NCBI RefSeq assembly: GCF_028368855.1
Contig: NZ_JAQNCY010000003.1
Span: 248,001-312,000 of the forward strand
Origin: Leisingera sp. SS27
GTDB taxonomy: Bacteria; Pseudomonadota; Alphaproteobacteria; Rhodobacterales; Rhodobacteraceae
DNA length: 64,000 nt
Reading direction: 5' to 3'
The notes under the pieces were generated by a model. It made no database searches. It worked only from the letters and a program-made list of their open reading frames with translations, and was not told where the DNA came from. The position numbers and the translations under genes are program-made. Below, one piece after another: positions 33,767 through 42,441 of the stretch. How positions within the stretch are numbered: the stretch's first letter is position 1; the number at the start of each line of letters is the position of its first letter.

Positions 33767-34141
33767 TTATCCGGCGCTGTCGTAACGCTCCCGCGCCGAC
33801 AGGATTTCCGGCTGTTTCGCCACTGCCCAGGCGGCCATGGCGCCAATGGGTTCGAACAGCGACCTGCCCAGATCTGTGATGGCATAATCAACCCGCGGCG
33901 GCACCACCGGAGTGACCCTGCGCGCCACCAGCCCGTCCCGCTCCAGCTGCCGCAGGGTCTGGGTCAGCATCCGCTGCGAGACATCCGGGATCGCCCGCTG
34001 AATCTCGGAAAACCGGTATTCCCCCTCCCGCAGCAGCAGGATCACCAGCAGGCTCCACTTGCCGCTGATCTGCGCCAGTACGGTCCGGATCGGGCACAGA
34101 TCCAGCCCCAGCTCCCGTTCGATCTCTTCACGACGCTTCAT
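33767..34141 (-). CDS. HxlR-family transcriptional regulator
   Basis: A 124-residue winged-helix regulator. CPIRTVLAQISGKWSLLVILLLREGEYRFSEIQRAIPDVSQRMLTQTLRQLERDGLVARR is the HxlR domain with the characteristic N-terminal cysteine, which in YodB-type proteins senses quinones or electrophiles. It is divergent from the tandem SnoaL-like gene and a YceI gene, its likely targets. Confidence 0.92.
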   Translation of the reverse strand: MKRREEIERELGLDLCPIRTVLAQISGKWSLLVILLLREGEYRFSEIQRAIPDVSQRMLTQTLRQLERDGLVARRVTPVVPPRVDYAITDLGRSLFEPIGAMAAWAVAKQPEILSARERYDSAG

Positions 34142-34181
34142 GGATTTCCTTGGTTACTAAAAAGTGCCTACTTCTGAATCG

Positions 34182-34193
34182 GAACTACAGTTC
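34182..34193. promoter_or_regulatory. Short inverted repeat in the HxlR divergent promoter
   Basis: GAACT-AC-AGTTC lies midway between HxlR and the SnoaL-like gene. GGTTAC and GTAAC lie at the flanks of the same region. It is a candidate HxlR operator. Confidence 0.35.
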
Positions 34194-34245
34194 TTATTCG
34201 TAACTTATGAGCCCGACTCAGGCAACTGTCACGATGGAGACCACA

Positions 34246-35076
34246 ATGACACTTCTTAAAAATGCAGCTGCAGCTGTGCTTGCCTCCGCTGCAGCAACCA
34301 GCGCCGCAGCAGGCCCGGCAGGAAACAAGGCCACAGCCGTCGCCCTGCTTGAGCAGGGCCTCGCCAAGGGGGATCGCGATTTCATCCGCGCGCATGTCGC
34401 CGAAGGCTACATCCAGCACAACCCGCAGGCCGCCGACGGGCGGGAAGGGCTGTTGGGGTTCGTTGACTTCCTGGAAACGCTGGATCCGCCCGTGCAGGTC
34501 AACCCGATCCGGGTGTTCGGAGTTGAGAACTTCGTGGTGATCCACCAGACCGCGGAATTCTTTGGCCCTAAGGTGATCATTGACCTGTTCCGCTTTGAAG
34601 ACGGCAAGCTGGTTGAGCATTGGGACGCCATCCAGGAGGAGGTGACCGAAACCGCCAGCGGCCGCTCCATGACTGATGGCGCCACTGAAATCACCGATTT
34701 GGAAAAAACGGACGTCAACAAGGCACTGGTCACCGGCCTCGTCACAGACGTGCTGATGGGCGGCGACCTTGCCAGGATCGACAGCTACATCCGCGCCGAT
34801 TACATGCAGCACAATCCCTATGTGCCGGACACCCGCGACGGGCTGAAGGGGTTCATCGCCTATCTGGCCGAAAACGAAATCTCCTTTGGCTACACCAAGC
34901 TGCACAACGTGGTGGCGGAAGGCAATTTCGTCATGACCCAGGCCGAAGGCATCTACGACGGCAAACCCACTGCCTTTTATGACCTGTGGCGCGTCGAGGA
35001 CGGGCTGATCGCCGAGCATTGGGACGCTGTCCAGGAAATCCCTGCCGAATTCGCCCACGGCAACGGCATGTTCTGA
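34246..35076 (+). CDS. Secreted tandem SnoaL-like (NTF2-fold) protein
   Basis: A 276-residue protein with an N-terminal signal-like segment (AAAAVLASAAATSAAA) and two copies of the same SnoaL-like unit. Copy one has YIQHNPQAADGREGL and FRFEDGKLVEHWDAIQE. Copy two has YMQHNPYVPDTRDGL and WRVEDGLIAEHWDAVQE. Each unit is about 120 residues, so the gene is an internal duplication. ATG 34246 was chosen because GGAGA precedes it and the signal starts there; in-frame ATGs at 34207 and 34234 are possible. A YceI gene follows 38 bases later and HxlR is divergent. The ligand is unknown. Confidence 0.85.
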   Translation: MTLLKNAAAAVLASAAATSAAAGPAGNKATAVALLEQGLAKGDRDFIRAHVAEGYIQHNPQAADGREGLLGFVDFLETLDPPVQVNPIRVFGVENFVVIHQTAEFFGPKVIIDLFRFEDGKLVEHWDAIQEEVTETASGRSMTDGATEITDLEKTDVNKALVTGLVTDVLMGGDLARIDSYIRADYMQHNPYVPDTRDGLKGFIAYLAENEISFGYTKLHNVVAEGNFVMTQAEGIYDGKPTAFYDLWRVEDGLIAEHWDAVQEIPAEFAHGNGMF

Positions 35077-35114
35077 TCCCATTTTCCATTCCACATCTGC
35101 AGAAAGGATACATT

Positions 35115-35702
35115 ATGACCATTTCCCGCCTGTTCAGCACCCTGGCTGTTCTTGCCGCAACCGCTGGCGCCGCTGCCGCGGAAACCTATAAAACCGACCC
35201 CGGCCATACTGAGGTCCGCGTCGGCTGGAGCCATGCTGGCGTGTCCATGCAGCATGGCGAATTCACCACCGTCAGCGGCACTCTGGAGCTGGATGCAGAA
35301 AGCCCGGAAACCGCCAGCGTCACCGCTGCGATCGCGGCGGACAGCTTCTTCTCCGGGGTCGAAGCGCTTGATCAGCACGCCAAGAGCCCGGATTTCCTGG
35401 ACGCAGGCACCTATCCGGAAATCACCTTTGCCAGCACCGCCGTGAAACTCACCGGCAAGGACACTGCTGAGATCACCGGCGACCTGACGCTGCATGGTGT
35501 TACCAAACCGGTGGTTCTGGACGCGCGCCTGACCCATCTCGGCGCGCATCCGGTCGGCCAGTTCTTCGACTATTACAAGGGCGATTGGGTGGCCTTCTCT
35601 GCCACAGGGCAGATTGACCCGGCAGACTTTGGTGTCGGCAGCGGCATCCCGGTAGGCCAGCTGACCATAAGCATCGACACCGAACTGAAGGCTGCTGAAT
35701 AA
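35115..35702 (+). CDS. YceI-family periplasmic lipid-binding protein
   Basis: A 195-residue protein with a signal peptide (LFSTLAVLAATAGAAAAE). The YceI lipocalin-like beta-barrel has YKTDPGHTEVRVGWSHAGVSMQHGEF, SFFSGVEALDQHAKSPDFLDAGTYPEITF and GDLTLHGVTKPVVLDARL. Relatives bind long isoprenoids such as ubiquinone or polyprenols. AAAGGA lies before the ATG. It is downstream of the SnoaL-like gene and probably in the HxlR-controlled unit. Confidence 0.94.
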   Translation: MTISRLFSTLAVLAATAGAAAAETYKTDPGHTEVRVGWSHAGVSMQHGEFTTVSGTLELDAESPETASVTAAIAADSFFSGVEALDQHAKSPDFLDAGTYPEITFASTAVKLTGKDTAEITGDLTLHGVTKPVVLDARLTHLGAHPVGQFFDYYKGDWVAFSATGQIDPADFGVGSGIPVGQLTISIDTELKAAE

Positions 35703-35805
35703 GCTGAAGATTTCTAAGCGAACCAGCACTGGTGCCTTGCCGCCGGTGCTGGATTGGATGGGCCAGCCCCGCGACCAAGGGGCAGCTGCCGCCCGGTTGC
35801 CAGTT

Positions 35806-37437
35806 TCAGCCGTTGGCCGTTTCCATCTTCCAGGCCGCCAGCAGTTTCGGCAGTGCCTCGTTCCAGTTCAGCACCCCGGCAGATTCGGCCCAGGCCTGGT
35901 ACTGGCGGATCAGATCCTTCTCGAGGGCGGGGTTGCGGCCGGCGAGGTCGGTCAGCTCAGTGCGGTCAGCCTCGATGTCATAAAGCTCCCAAGGCTGATC
36001 ATGCAGCCGCACCAGTTTGAAATGACCCAGGCGGATGGCGGCATTGCCCTCGTGCTCCCAGAAGATCGGCTGCTCCCGCTGCCAGTCCTTGCCCTGCAAA
36101 AGGCCCAGCAGCGACTCCCCCTGCAGCGGCTGGATCTGGTGGCCGCCGACCTCTGTCTGATAGGCGGCCCCGGCAGCCTCCAGGATGGTAGGCAGAATAT
36201 CGGCCACGTGGCAGGCCGCATGGGCGGTGCCGCGCGGTGTGAACCCCTCCGGCCAATGGGCCACCAGCGGGGTCGAGATGCCGCCCTCATGCACATAGTG
36301 TTTGTAGAGGCGGAACGGCGCGTTGGAGACATTGGCCCAAGGCTTGTCGTAGCTTTGAAAAGTCCGGGCATCGCCCGGGCGCAGGCCGGTCACATTGCCC
36401 ATGGTGATCTGCTTCCCGTCGTGCGTCCTGTCCGGGTAGAATTTCGCCCAGCCGTCCTCCGCCATGAACTCGGCGCAGCCGCCGTTGTCGGAGAGGAACA
36501 GGATCAGCGTGTTCTCAAACTGCCCGAGCCGTTTCAGCGCAGCAACCAGCGTGCCGATCGACTGATCCATGCGGTCCACCATTGCCGCATAGGTTGCCAT
36601 CTTGCTGGCCTCCCAGTCCTGGTTCTTTTCCTGCTCCCAGCCATGCGCGGTATTGTCGCGCGGAGAGATGTCCCAGCCGCGCTGAAACACGCCTTTGCCG
36701 TTCATGGTTTCGTGGCGCGCGGTGCGGATCTGATCCCAGCCCTTTGAGTAGACCCCATCGTATTTGGCGATGTCCCCGGGATGGGCATGCAGCGGCCAGT
36801 GCGGCGCCGTATGAGCAAGGTAAAGGAAAAACGGTTTCTCCTCGGCCACCACGCCTTCGATCATGCCGATTGCCTTATGGGTGATGGCGTCGGTGAAGTA
36901 GAAATCATCCGGGAAAGTTTCCACCCGGCTGTCATCCTCCAGCATGTAATGCGGTGAGAAGAAATGCGTCGCCCCGTCCATGATCCCGTAAAACCGGTCA
37001 AAGCCGCGCTGGCGAGGGGTCGGGTGCTCGACGTCACCGATCCGCCAGCTGTCCACGCTTCGCGGCTCGAAATCGCCGGCCACATGCCATTTGCCGGACA
37101 TCAGCGTGGCATAGCCGCTGGCCCTGAGGTGTTCGGCAATGGTGGCGCTGTCATTGCGCAGGAACCCCTGATAGGCGGGCGTGCCCAGATTGGCACCCAT
37201 ATGCCCGACGCCGGCGTTGTGCGGGTAGAGCCCGGTCAGCAGCGACGCCCGCGTCGGGCAGCAGCGGGCACAGTTGTACATCGCTGACAGCATCACGCCG
37301 CCCCGGGCCAGTGCGTCGATGTTGGGGGTCTGGATTTCCGACCCGGTGCAGCCGAGATCGGCAAACCCCATGTCGTCTGCAAGGATCAGGATGACATTGG
37401 GCCGGGTGGTCCCGGGGTCTAGGTTGTGACTGGTCAT
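35806..37437 (-). CDS. Arylsulfatase-type sulfatase, cytoplasmic
   Basis: A 543-residue type I sulfatase. NVILILADDMGFADLG supplies metal-binding aspartates at the N-terminus. CCPTRASLLTG near residue 60 is the C-x-P-x-R signature whose first cysteine is converted to formylglycine. GKWHVAG near residue 118 and LFLSDNGGCAEFM contribute further active-site residues. There is no signal peptide after MTSHNLD, so it acts in the cytoplasm. ATG 37437 overlaps the TauD-like gene end by four bases. Together they suggest use of a sulfate ester or sulfonate as a sulfur source. No maturase gene is in the window. Confidence 0.92.
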   Translation of the reverse strand: MTSHNLDPGTTRPNVILILADDMGFADLGCTGSEIQTPNIDALARGGVMLSAMYNCARCCPTRASLLTGLYPHNAGVGHMGANLGTPAYQGFLRNDSATIAEHLRASGYATLMSGKWHVAGDFEPRSVDSWRIGDVEHPTPRQRGFDRFYGIMDGATHFFSPHYMLEDDSRVETFPDDFYFTDAITHKAIGMIEGVVAEEKPFFLYLAHTAPHWPLHAHPGDIAKYDGVYSKGWDQIRTARHETMNGKGVFQRGWDISPRDNTAHGWEQEKNQDWEASKMATYAAMVDRMDQSIGTLVAALKRLGQFENTLILFLSDNGGCAEFMAEDGWAKFYPDRTHDGKQITMGNVTGLRPGDARTFQSYDKPWANVSNAPFRLYKHYVHEGGISTPLVAHWPEGFTPRGTAHAACHVADILPTILEAAGAAYQTEVGGHQIQPLQGESLLGLLQGKDWQREQPIFWEHEGNAAIRLGHFKLVRLHDQPWELYDIEADRTELTDLAGRNPALEKDLIRQYQAWAESAGVLNWNEALPKLLAAWKMETANG

Positions 37438-38294
37438 ACCGGTGCTTTCCTGTCGGGTCGGGCTGAGACAGCAGGCGCAAGCGGGCCGCCCTCGACGGTG
37501 ACCCGGTGCATCAGGCGGCGGAAGCCGTGATAGTCGTTGATCGCCTTGTGCCAGGTGGCGCGGTTGTCCCACATGGCGATGTCACCAGCGCGCCAGCGCA
37601 CCCGGCATTGAAACTCGGGTTGCTGGCAATGGGCATAGAGCATGGCCAGAAGCGCTGAGGATTCTTCCGGGGTCAGGCCTTCAATGCGGGTGGTGAAGAC
37701 CGGGTTCACAAAAAGGCCGCGCCGTCCGCTCAGGGGTTGAGTGATGACAACAGGGTGCCGGGCGTCCTGGGTCGCGGCCTCTGCATTGCGCAGGCGGCCC
37801 GATTTCACCGCTTCGCTGTCCATCGCGGCGGCGCCGAATACATGGCGCGAGGAATGCACAGCAGTCAGACCGTCAAGAAACCGCCGCATCGGCTCTGAGA
37901 GCGCCTCATAGGCGGCGCCCATGGAGACAAACAGCGTGTCGCCGCCGTAGGGCGGCATCTCGATGGCATGCAGAATAGAGCCCATCGCCGGTTCCTGATC
38001 GTAGGAATGATCGGTATGCCAGCCCTCACCAACGGCCTCTGTCTGGTCTTTCTCTTTAAGGACCGTGGCAATTTCCGGGTGTCCATCGACCGGCTGGAAG
38101 AACCGGTTGACATTCACCGGTCCAAAGCGGCGGGCAAAGGCCAGGTGATCCGCCGGTCCAACGGTCTGCCCCCGCAGCACGATCACCGAGTATTTGGCAA
38201 AGGCGCCGCGAATGGCCTCAAAATCTGCGCCGCGGCGGATGTCCGCGCCCAGAATTTCCGCACCCAGCCCGCCGGTCAGCGGTAGAATCTCCAT
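37434..38294 (-). CDS. TauD/TfdA-family 2-oxoglutarate dioxygenase
   Basis: A 286-residue Fe(II)/2-oxoglutarate oxygenase. GEGWHTDHSYDQEPAMGSIL holds the HxD iron ligands near residue 92. MWDNRATWHKAINDYHGFRRLMHRVTV holds the distal histidine and the oxoglutarate-binding arginine near residue 250. The family includes taurine dioxygenase and alkylsulfatase AtsK, which release sulfite or sulfate. It is co-transcribed with a sulfatase and divergent from LysR, which supports a sulfur-acquisition role. The exact substrate is unknown. Confidence 0.9.
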   Translation of the reverse strand: MEILPLTGGLGAEILGADIRRGADFEAIRGAFAKYSVIVLRGQTVGPADHLAFARRFGPVNVNRFFQPVDGHPEIATVLKEKDQTEAVGEGWHTDHSYDQEPAMGSILHAIEMPPYGGDTLFVSMGAAYEALSEPMRRFLDGLTAVHSSRHVFGAAAMDSEAVKSGRLRNAEAATQDARHPVVITQPLSGRRGLFVNPVFTTRIEGLTPEESSALLAMLYAHCQQPEFQCRVRWRAGDIAMWDNRATWHKAINDYHGFRRLMHRVTVEGGPLAPAVSARPDRKAPV

Positions 38295-38383
38295 GTCAGC
38301 CTCCCCTTTGTCCTGAAGGCAGCATAGGGCTTGGCAAAAAGTCGGAAAAACTGATTTAATTCACTCAAAGGATAGGTTTTTTG

Positions 38384-39295
38384 ATGGTTCGGTTTACCCT
38401 CCGCCAACTCACATATTTGTCCGAAACTGCCAGGCAGGGCGGAATTGCCCAGGCTGCACGCCAATTGAATGTCTCCGCTGCAGCCATCGCCTCGGCACTG
38501 GGCAAGCTGGAGGCTGCCACCGGGCTCAGCCTGTTCGACCGCTTTCCGGCGCAGGGCATGCGGCTGACGACCGCGGGAAAGGAGTTTTCCGCCCAGGCTG
38601 ACGCGCTGCTGGCGCAGGCTGCGGCGCTGGACAGGCAGGCCGCGGATCTGGCGTCAGGCCGCACCGGCAGGATCCGCATCGGCACCCATCATGCACTGGC
38701 GCAGCGGATCGTTTTGCCTGCGGTGCTTGCCTTCCGCGAAAGCTATCCTGGCGTCCGTATCGAGGTGAAGGAAGCCGACTATCCCGCATTGATTGACTCG
38801 CTGGATGCCGGCGAAGTGGATGTGCTGGTGGTCTTTGACCAGGGACTTGATCCGAGACGGCATGAGGCTGAAGTCCTTTTGGAGCTGCCGCCCCTGGTTC
38901 TGCTGTCAGCGTCACACGCCCTGGCAGCGAAGACTCAGGTCAGCCTGAGCGATCTTGGCGGTTTGCCCTACATCGCCGTTTCACCCGCTGGCCCGGGCCC
39001 AAGCTATCTGCAACTGCTGCAGGCCGCGGGGGTTCAACCCGAAGTGCCGTTCCAATCCCAATCGCGCGAGCTTGTTCAGGCCTACGTTGGCAAGGGGTTC
39101 GGCTTTACGCTTGCAGGCTTCCCGCCCAAGCAGGACTGCACGATTGAGGGTGATACGGTTGTCGCACGGCCGCTCAAGGAAAGCATTGGGCACTATAAGG
39201 TGGTGATTGCCCGCTCACGCCAAGCAGTGCAGACAATGCTGGCGGAGCGGTTTTTGGAGTGCTGCAGGGTTCTGGTCTCCACCGCCGGCCAATAA
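38384..39295 (+). CDS. LysR-family regulator of the sulfatase/TauD pair
   Basis: A 303-residue LysR-type regulator with RFTLRQLTYLSETARQGGIAQAARQLNVSAAAIASALGKLEAATG as the DNA-binding domain. The effector domain reads GRIRIGTHHALAQRIVLPAVLAF, VDVLVVFDQGLDP and KGFGFTLAGFP. ATG 38384 is preceded by AAAGGAT. It is divergent from the TauD-like gene, separated by 89 bases, which makes it the probable activator of that operon. Confidence 0.92.
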   Translation: MVRFTLRQLTYLSETARQGGIAQAARQLNVSAAAIASALGKLEAATGLSLFDRFPAQGMRLTTAGKEFSAQADALLAQAAALDRQAADLASGRTGRIRIGTHHALAQRIVLPAVLAFRESYPGVRIEVKEADYPALIDSLDAGEVDVLVVFDQGLDPRRHEAEVLLELPPLVLLSASHALAAKTQVSLSDLGGLPYIAVSPAGPGPSYLQLLQAAGVQPEVPFQSQSRELVQAYVGKGFGFTLAGFPPKQDCTIEGDTVVARPLKESIGHYKVVIARSRQAVQTMLAERFLECCRVLVSTAGQ

Positions 39296-39642
39296 TACGC
39301 TCCTTGTTCTGCGCTCTGCATTTAAAAGATTGGGCGGTGTAGTCGGACAACTGGCATGGGGTGCACTGCATTCCGTATCTCCGCTTCACAAGGATCGGGC
39401 TTGGCGTTCAGGTCTCGGTGAATTTGGCGGAGCGCAAGGCGCAGGCGACCGCTGCGCATGTCGGAAATGATCCGGCCGCGGCGTGCCTTCACCGCGGCAG
39501 CGTCCGTCCGCAAAGGGCACAGGCCAGAACCGGCAATTTCCGCCGTAATTGAAGAAATGTGCGCCATGCGGTGGCGTCATGCATTTGGCGCCAAGGCCTG
39601 TTCCCTTCGTCCGGGTCTTTGCAGCGATGCGCTGACGCGTGC
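39296..39642. other. Gene-free stretch, 347 bases
   Basis: The stretch lies between convergent LysR and binding-protein genes. Short frames exist on both strands (for example 39322-39567 minus and 39361-39552 plus), but none has a ribosome site or recognisable domain. It may be a decayed gene or spacer; I could not identify a transposase. Confidence 0.4.
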
Positions 39643-40383
39643 TCATTCGCCCGACAGGATGGCGGCGATGGCCCCCTCGGCGTGCAGGGCGGCAATGGCC
39701 CGGTTGAAATCCTCCAGATGCCTGGACGCGCCTGAGGCTTTGGATAAGCCGAAATGGGATGTGCGGCTGGCAACGGGTGTGGCCATGCGCTGGGCCTTGT
39801 CCTGCCAGCCGGCCTTTTCAAGAATGTGCCGCCCGACGGCTGCATCCGTTGCAACGAGGTCCACGCGCCCGAGCACCAGAAGCTCCATCAATGTCTGGAT
39901 ATCCCGGGCGCGGGTAATGCCCTGCTGGCTTTCAAAGGCGGTCTCCATTCCCTCGTCCACATAGGAACCGGTCAGCATCCCGAGCCGCAGGTGCGAAATT
40001 GAGCCGAAGCTGCCGTCCCAGACAAAGCCCCCGGGGAATTGATCCGGCCGGTGCCACAGGACCGATTGCTCGTCAAAGGTGGCGTCGGTGAACGCCATGT
40101 ATTCCGCGCGTTCCGGATTCGGGAAAAGCGGCAGAACCCCATCGATCGTGCCGTCGCGGGCTTGCTGCTGGCATCTTTTCCAGGGCAGCAGAGTCACTGT
40201 TGCGGTCAGGTTTTCAATCCGGGCGGTGACGGCCTCCAGCAGCGCAACTTTCAATCCGCTGCTTGCCGGTCCGTATGTGCCCAAAGTGTAGGGCGGATAG
40301 GGGTCGTAGCAGAAGTGCAATTCTTCGGCCTGGGCTGCGTGCGCTGCGAACAGGAAGCTGATCAGAAACGGCGCAATTTTTGA
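39643..40383 (-). CDS. Periplasmic solute-binding protein, family 3 type
   Basis: A 246-residue protein with a signal peptide (IAPFLISFLFAAHAAQAEE) and a type II periplasmic binding fold resembling SBP_bac_3 (polar amino-acid type). LHFCYDPYPPYTLG opens the fold, followed by LLPWKRCQQQARDGTIDGVLPLFPNPERAEYMAFTD. I chose GTG 40383 because AAAGGGAG is seven bases upstream; an ATG at 40425 is the alternative. No permease is adjacent. It is divergent from a histidine kinase, so it may present a ligand to that sensor instead of transporting it. Confidence 0.8.
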   Translation of the reverse strand, partial: SKIAPFLISFLFAAHAAQAEELHFCYDPYPPYTLGTYGPASSGLKVALLEAVTARIENLTATVTLLPWKRCQQQARDGTIDGVLPLFPNPERAEYMAFTDATFDEQSVLWHRPDQFPGGFVWDGSFGSISHLRLGMLTGSYVDEGMETAFESQQGITRARDIQTLMELLVLGRVDLVATDAAVGRHILEKAGWQDKAQRMATPVASRTSHFGLSKASGASRHLEDFNRAIAALHAEGAIAAILSGE

Positions 40384-40487
40384 CACAACAGGTCTCCCTT
40401 TGGGGTGCAAGATATGCTTTAACATGAATGCCTTAATATGATATCAACCTATGATAGATGGCAAGACGAGTGTGTAAGGGTGCAGAG

Positions 40488-41978
40488 TTGACCATTGCTG
40501 ACGATCAGAACGGGCAGGCTGCTGCCGCCTCATCTGGAGCGTGGACACCTTGGTTTCTTGCGTCTGCCTGGGCCGAAGGGCTGCGCAGCAGTGTCGCGCG
40601 CAGGTTCGCCTTTTGGACGATCCTGTGCAGCACGGTGCTGGCGCTGTTGATGACGTCGGTGCAGCTGGCTGCCGACTTTCACCGGGAGAAACACGATCAG
40701 GATGAGGCTCTGGGCAAGATCGAAGTGTCCATTTTGCCCAGTCTGGCAGAGAGTGTCTGGCTGCTTGATGACACTCTGATCCGGAGCCAGCTTGCCGGTA
40801 TTGCCCGGATCGAAGGGGTCAACAAGGTTGAAATCACCGGGGCCGGAATCTCCTACCGCACGGCCGGGGAAGCATCCGCAACGGGCTACCGTGTTGAACT
40901 GCCGATCCTGCGCCTGGCAAATGGCAGGACAGACAATCTGGGTCAATTGGTGATCCATGCGGATTATTCCCGCATCTGGGACCTGGTTCTGAGCAGGGCT
41001 CTGGTCATCCTGGCAACCAACTGCCTGAAGACAGCGGTGGTGAGTCTGGCGATCCTGCTGATTTTCCAGCGCCTTGTCGGGCGCCATCTGTCCAGCCTGT
41101 CCAGATTTGCCAGCAGCTATGACCCGGAGAAAAAGGGGCAGAGGCTGGCGCTGGATACGGGATGGTCCTTTCCCGGGGGCGGGGGCAAGTCAGAGTTTGA
41201 CACTCTTGAAAGCGCCATCAACCGGTGGAGCGAGGCGACGGAAACCTATACCGAACAGCTGCGGAACGCGAACCGGGAGCAGGCGGAGTTCACCTATGCC
41301 ATTTCCCATGACCTGAAATCGCCAGTGAACACCATGGCGATGCTGATCGATGAGCTGGCGGAAGACGGCGCGCCGGGCGGGGAGGCGCGGGAAATCCTGG
41401 GCGACATGCGTGCCACGAATGCGCGGATGGGGGCGCTTGTAGATGATGTGCTGGGGTATGCCCGGCTTGTCCAAAGCGGTTTTGAGGCTGAACCCGTGGA
41501 TCTTGCAACGCTGGCTCAGGATGTGGTCAAGGATCTGGCGGCGGACATCCGGGCCGCAGACGCCAGCATAGAGACCGGCCGCCTGCCGGTGGTCTGCGGG
41601 CATCCGGCGCAGCTGCGGCTCTTGTTTCAGAACCTGATTGCCAATGCGGTCAAGTTCCGCAAACCGGGCGTGAAACCCATTGTCCGCCTGACCGCAGAAA
41701 CCCGTGCCGATTGTTTCGCCGTCACGGTGGCGGACAACGGCATTGGTGTTCCAAAGGAGCACCGGGACAAAGTTTTTGGCCTTTTCAAGAGGCTTCATGA
41801 GCGTTCGGCCTATGAAGGTTCGGGGATCGGCCTGGCCACCTGCCGCCGGGTTATTTCAAATCATGGCGGTGAAATTTCAATTCAAGACGGGCTTGATTGC
41901 GGAACAGCCATCCTCATGACGTTACCAAGGAGTTTAAATGACGAAACCCATTCAGCTGGCGGTTCTGATCGACGATGA
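40488..41978 (+). CDS. Membrane sensor histidine kinase
   Basis: A 496-residue kinase. A membrane segment near residue 40 (WTILCSTVLALLMTSVQL) is followed by a periplasmic sensor of about 100 residues and a second segment (LVILATNCLKTAVVSLAILLIF). A HisKA domain with AISHDLKSPVNT contains the phosphorylated histidine. The ATPase domain contains LIANAVKFRKP (N box), VADNGIGVP (G1) and GSGIGLATC (G2). I chose TTG 40488 because AAGGG lies seven bases upstream; an ATG at 40458 without a ribosome site is the alternative. It overlaps the receiver gene by 41 bases. Confidence 0.85.
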   Translation: MTIADDQNGQAAAASSGAWTPWFLASAWAEGLRSSVARRFAFWTILCSTVLALLMTSVQLAADFHREKHDQDEALGKIEVSILPSLAESVWLLDDTLIRSQLAGIARIEGVNKVEITGAGISYRTAGEASATGYRVELPILRLANGRTDNLGQLVIHADYSRIWDLVLSRALVILATNCLKTAVVSLAILLIFQRLVGRHLSSLSRFASSYDPEKKGQRLALDTGWSFPGGGGKSEFDTLESAINRWSEATETYTEQLRNANREQAEFTYAISHDLKSPVNTMAMLIDELAEDGAPGGEAREILGDMRATNARMGALVDDVLGYARLVQSGFEAEPVDLATLAQDVVKDLAADIRAADASIETGRLPVVCGHPAQLRLLFQNLIANAVKFRKPGVKPIVRLTAETRADCFAVTVADNGIGVPKEHRDKVFGLFKRLHERSAYEGSGIGLATCRRVISNHGGEISIQDGLDCGTAILMTLPRSLNDETHSAGGSDRR

Positions 41979-42339
41979 GAAGATCGATCAGCGTCAGTAC
42001 CAGCGCATCATCAATAAGTCGGGACTGGTGGAAGAGGTGCTGGTGTTCACTTACGCCGATGAGGCCCTGGAGCATTTGAAAGCCAACCCCCAGCTGGAGG
42101 TTGATGTCATCCTTCTGGATATCAACATTCCCAGAATGGACGGATTTCAGTTCCTTGAGGCTGCGACCCGGGAGATCGGCGAAGGCTTCGCCAAAAGCGT
42201 TGTGGTCATGATCACGACCTCGCTGAATCCGGAGGACAAGGCGCGGGCTATGAGTTTTGACGTGGTGAAGGAGTTTATTAACAAGCCTTTGACGGTGGAG
42301 CATGTGAAGCAGATTGCGGCACTGATCGCGTCACACTAG
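41938..42339 (+). CDS. Single-domain response regulator
   Basis: A 133-residue receiver domain. The acidic pocket is IDDEKID, the phospho-acceptor aspartate lies in VILLDINIPRMDG near residue 60, the threonine is in VMITTS, and the lysine is in FINKPL. There is no output domain. Its start lies inside the kinase gene (41-base overlap), so translation is coupled. Receiver-only proteins usually act by phosphotransfer or protein binding. A strong terminator follows. Confidence 0.93.
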   Translation: MTKPIQLAVLIDDEKIDQRQYQRIINKSGLVEEVLVFTYADEALEHLKANPQLEVDVILLDINIPRMDGFQFLEAATREIGEGFAKSVVVMITTSLNPEDKARAMSFDVVKEFINKPLTVEHVKQIAALIASH

Positions 42340-42390
42340 CCGCGCGGTCCTGGGCGGCTGGCGCGGGTACCACTGCTTTTCCTAAAATGA

Positions 42391-42416
42391 AACGGCCCGC
42401 CGGATGGCGGGCCGTT
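42391..42416. terminator. Bidirectional intrinsic terminator
   Basis: AACGGCCCGCC and GGCGGGCCGTT pair over 11 bases around GGAT and are followed by TGTGTTTTT on the + strand. It separates the receiver gene from the convergent ATP sulfurylase gene. Confidence 0.85.
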
Positions 42417-42441
42417 TGTGTTTTTCGCTGTGCAGTCAGGC

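Noticed and set aside
39296-39642. Decayed insertion sequence
   Set aside because: No terminal inverted repeats, target duplication or transposase motifs could be identified.
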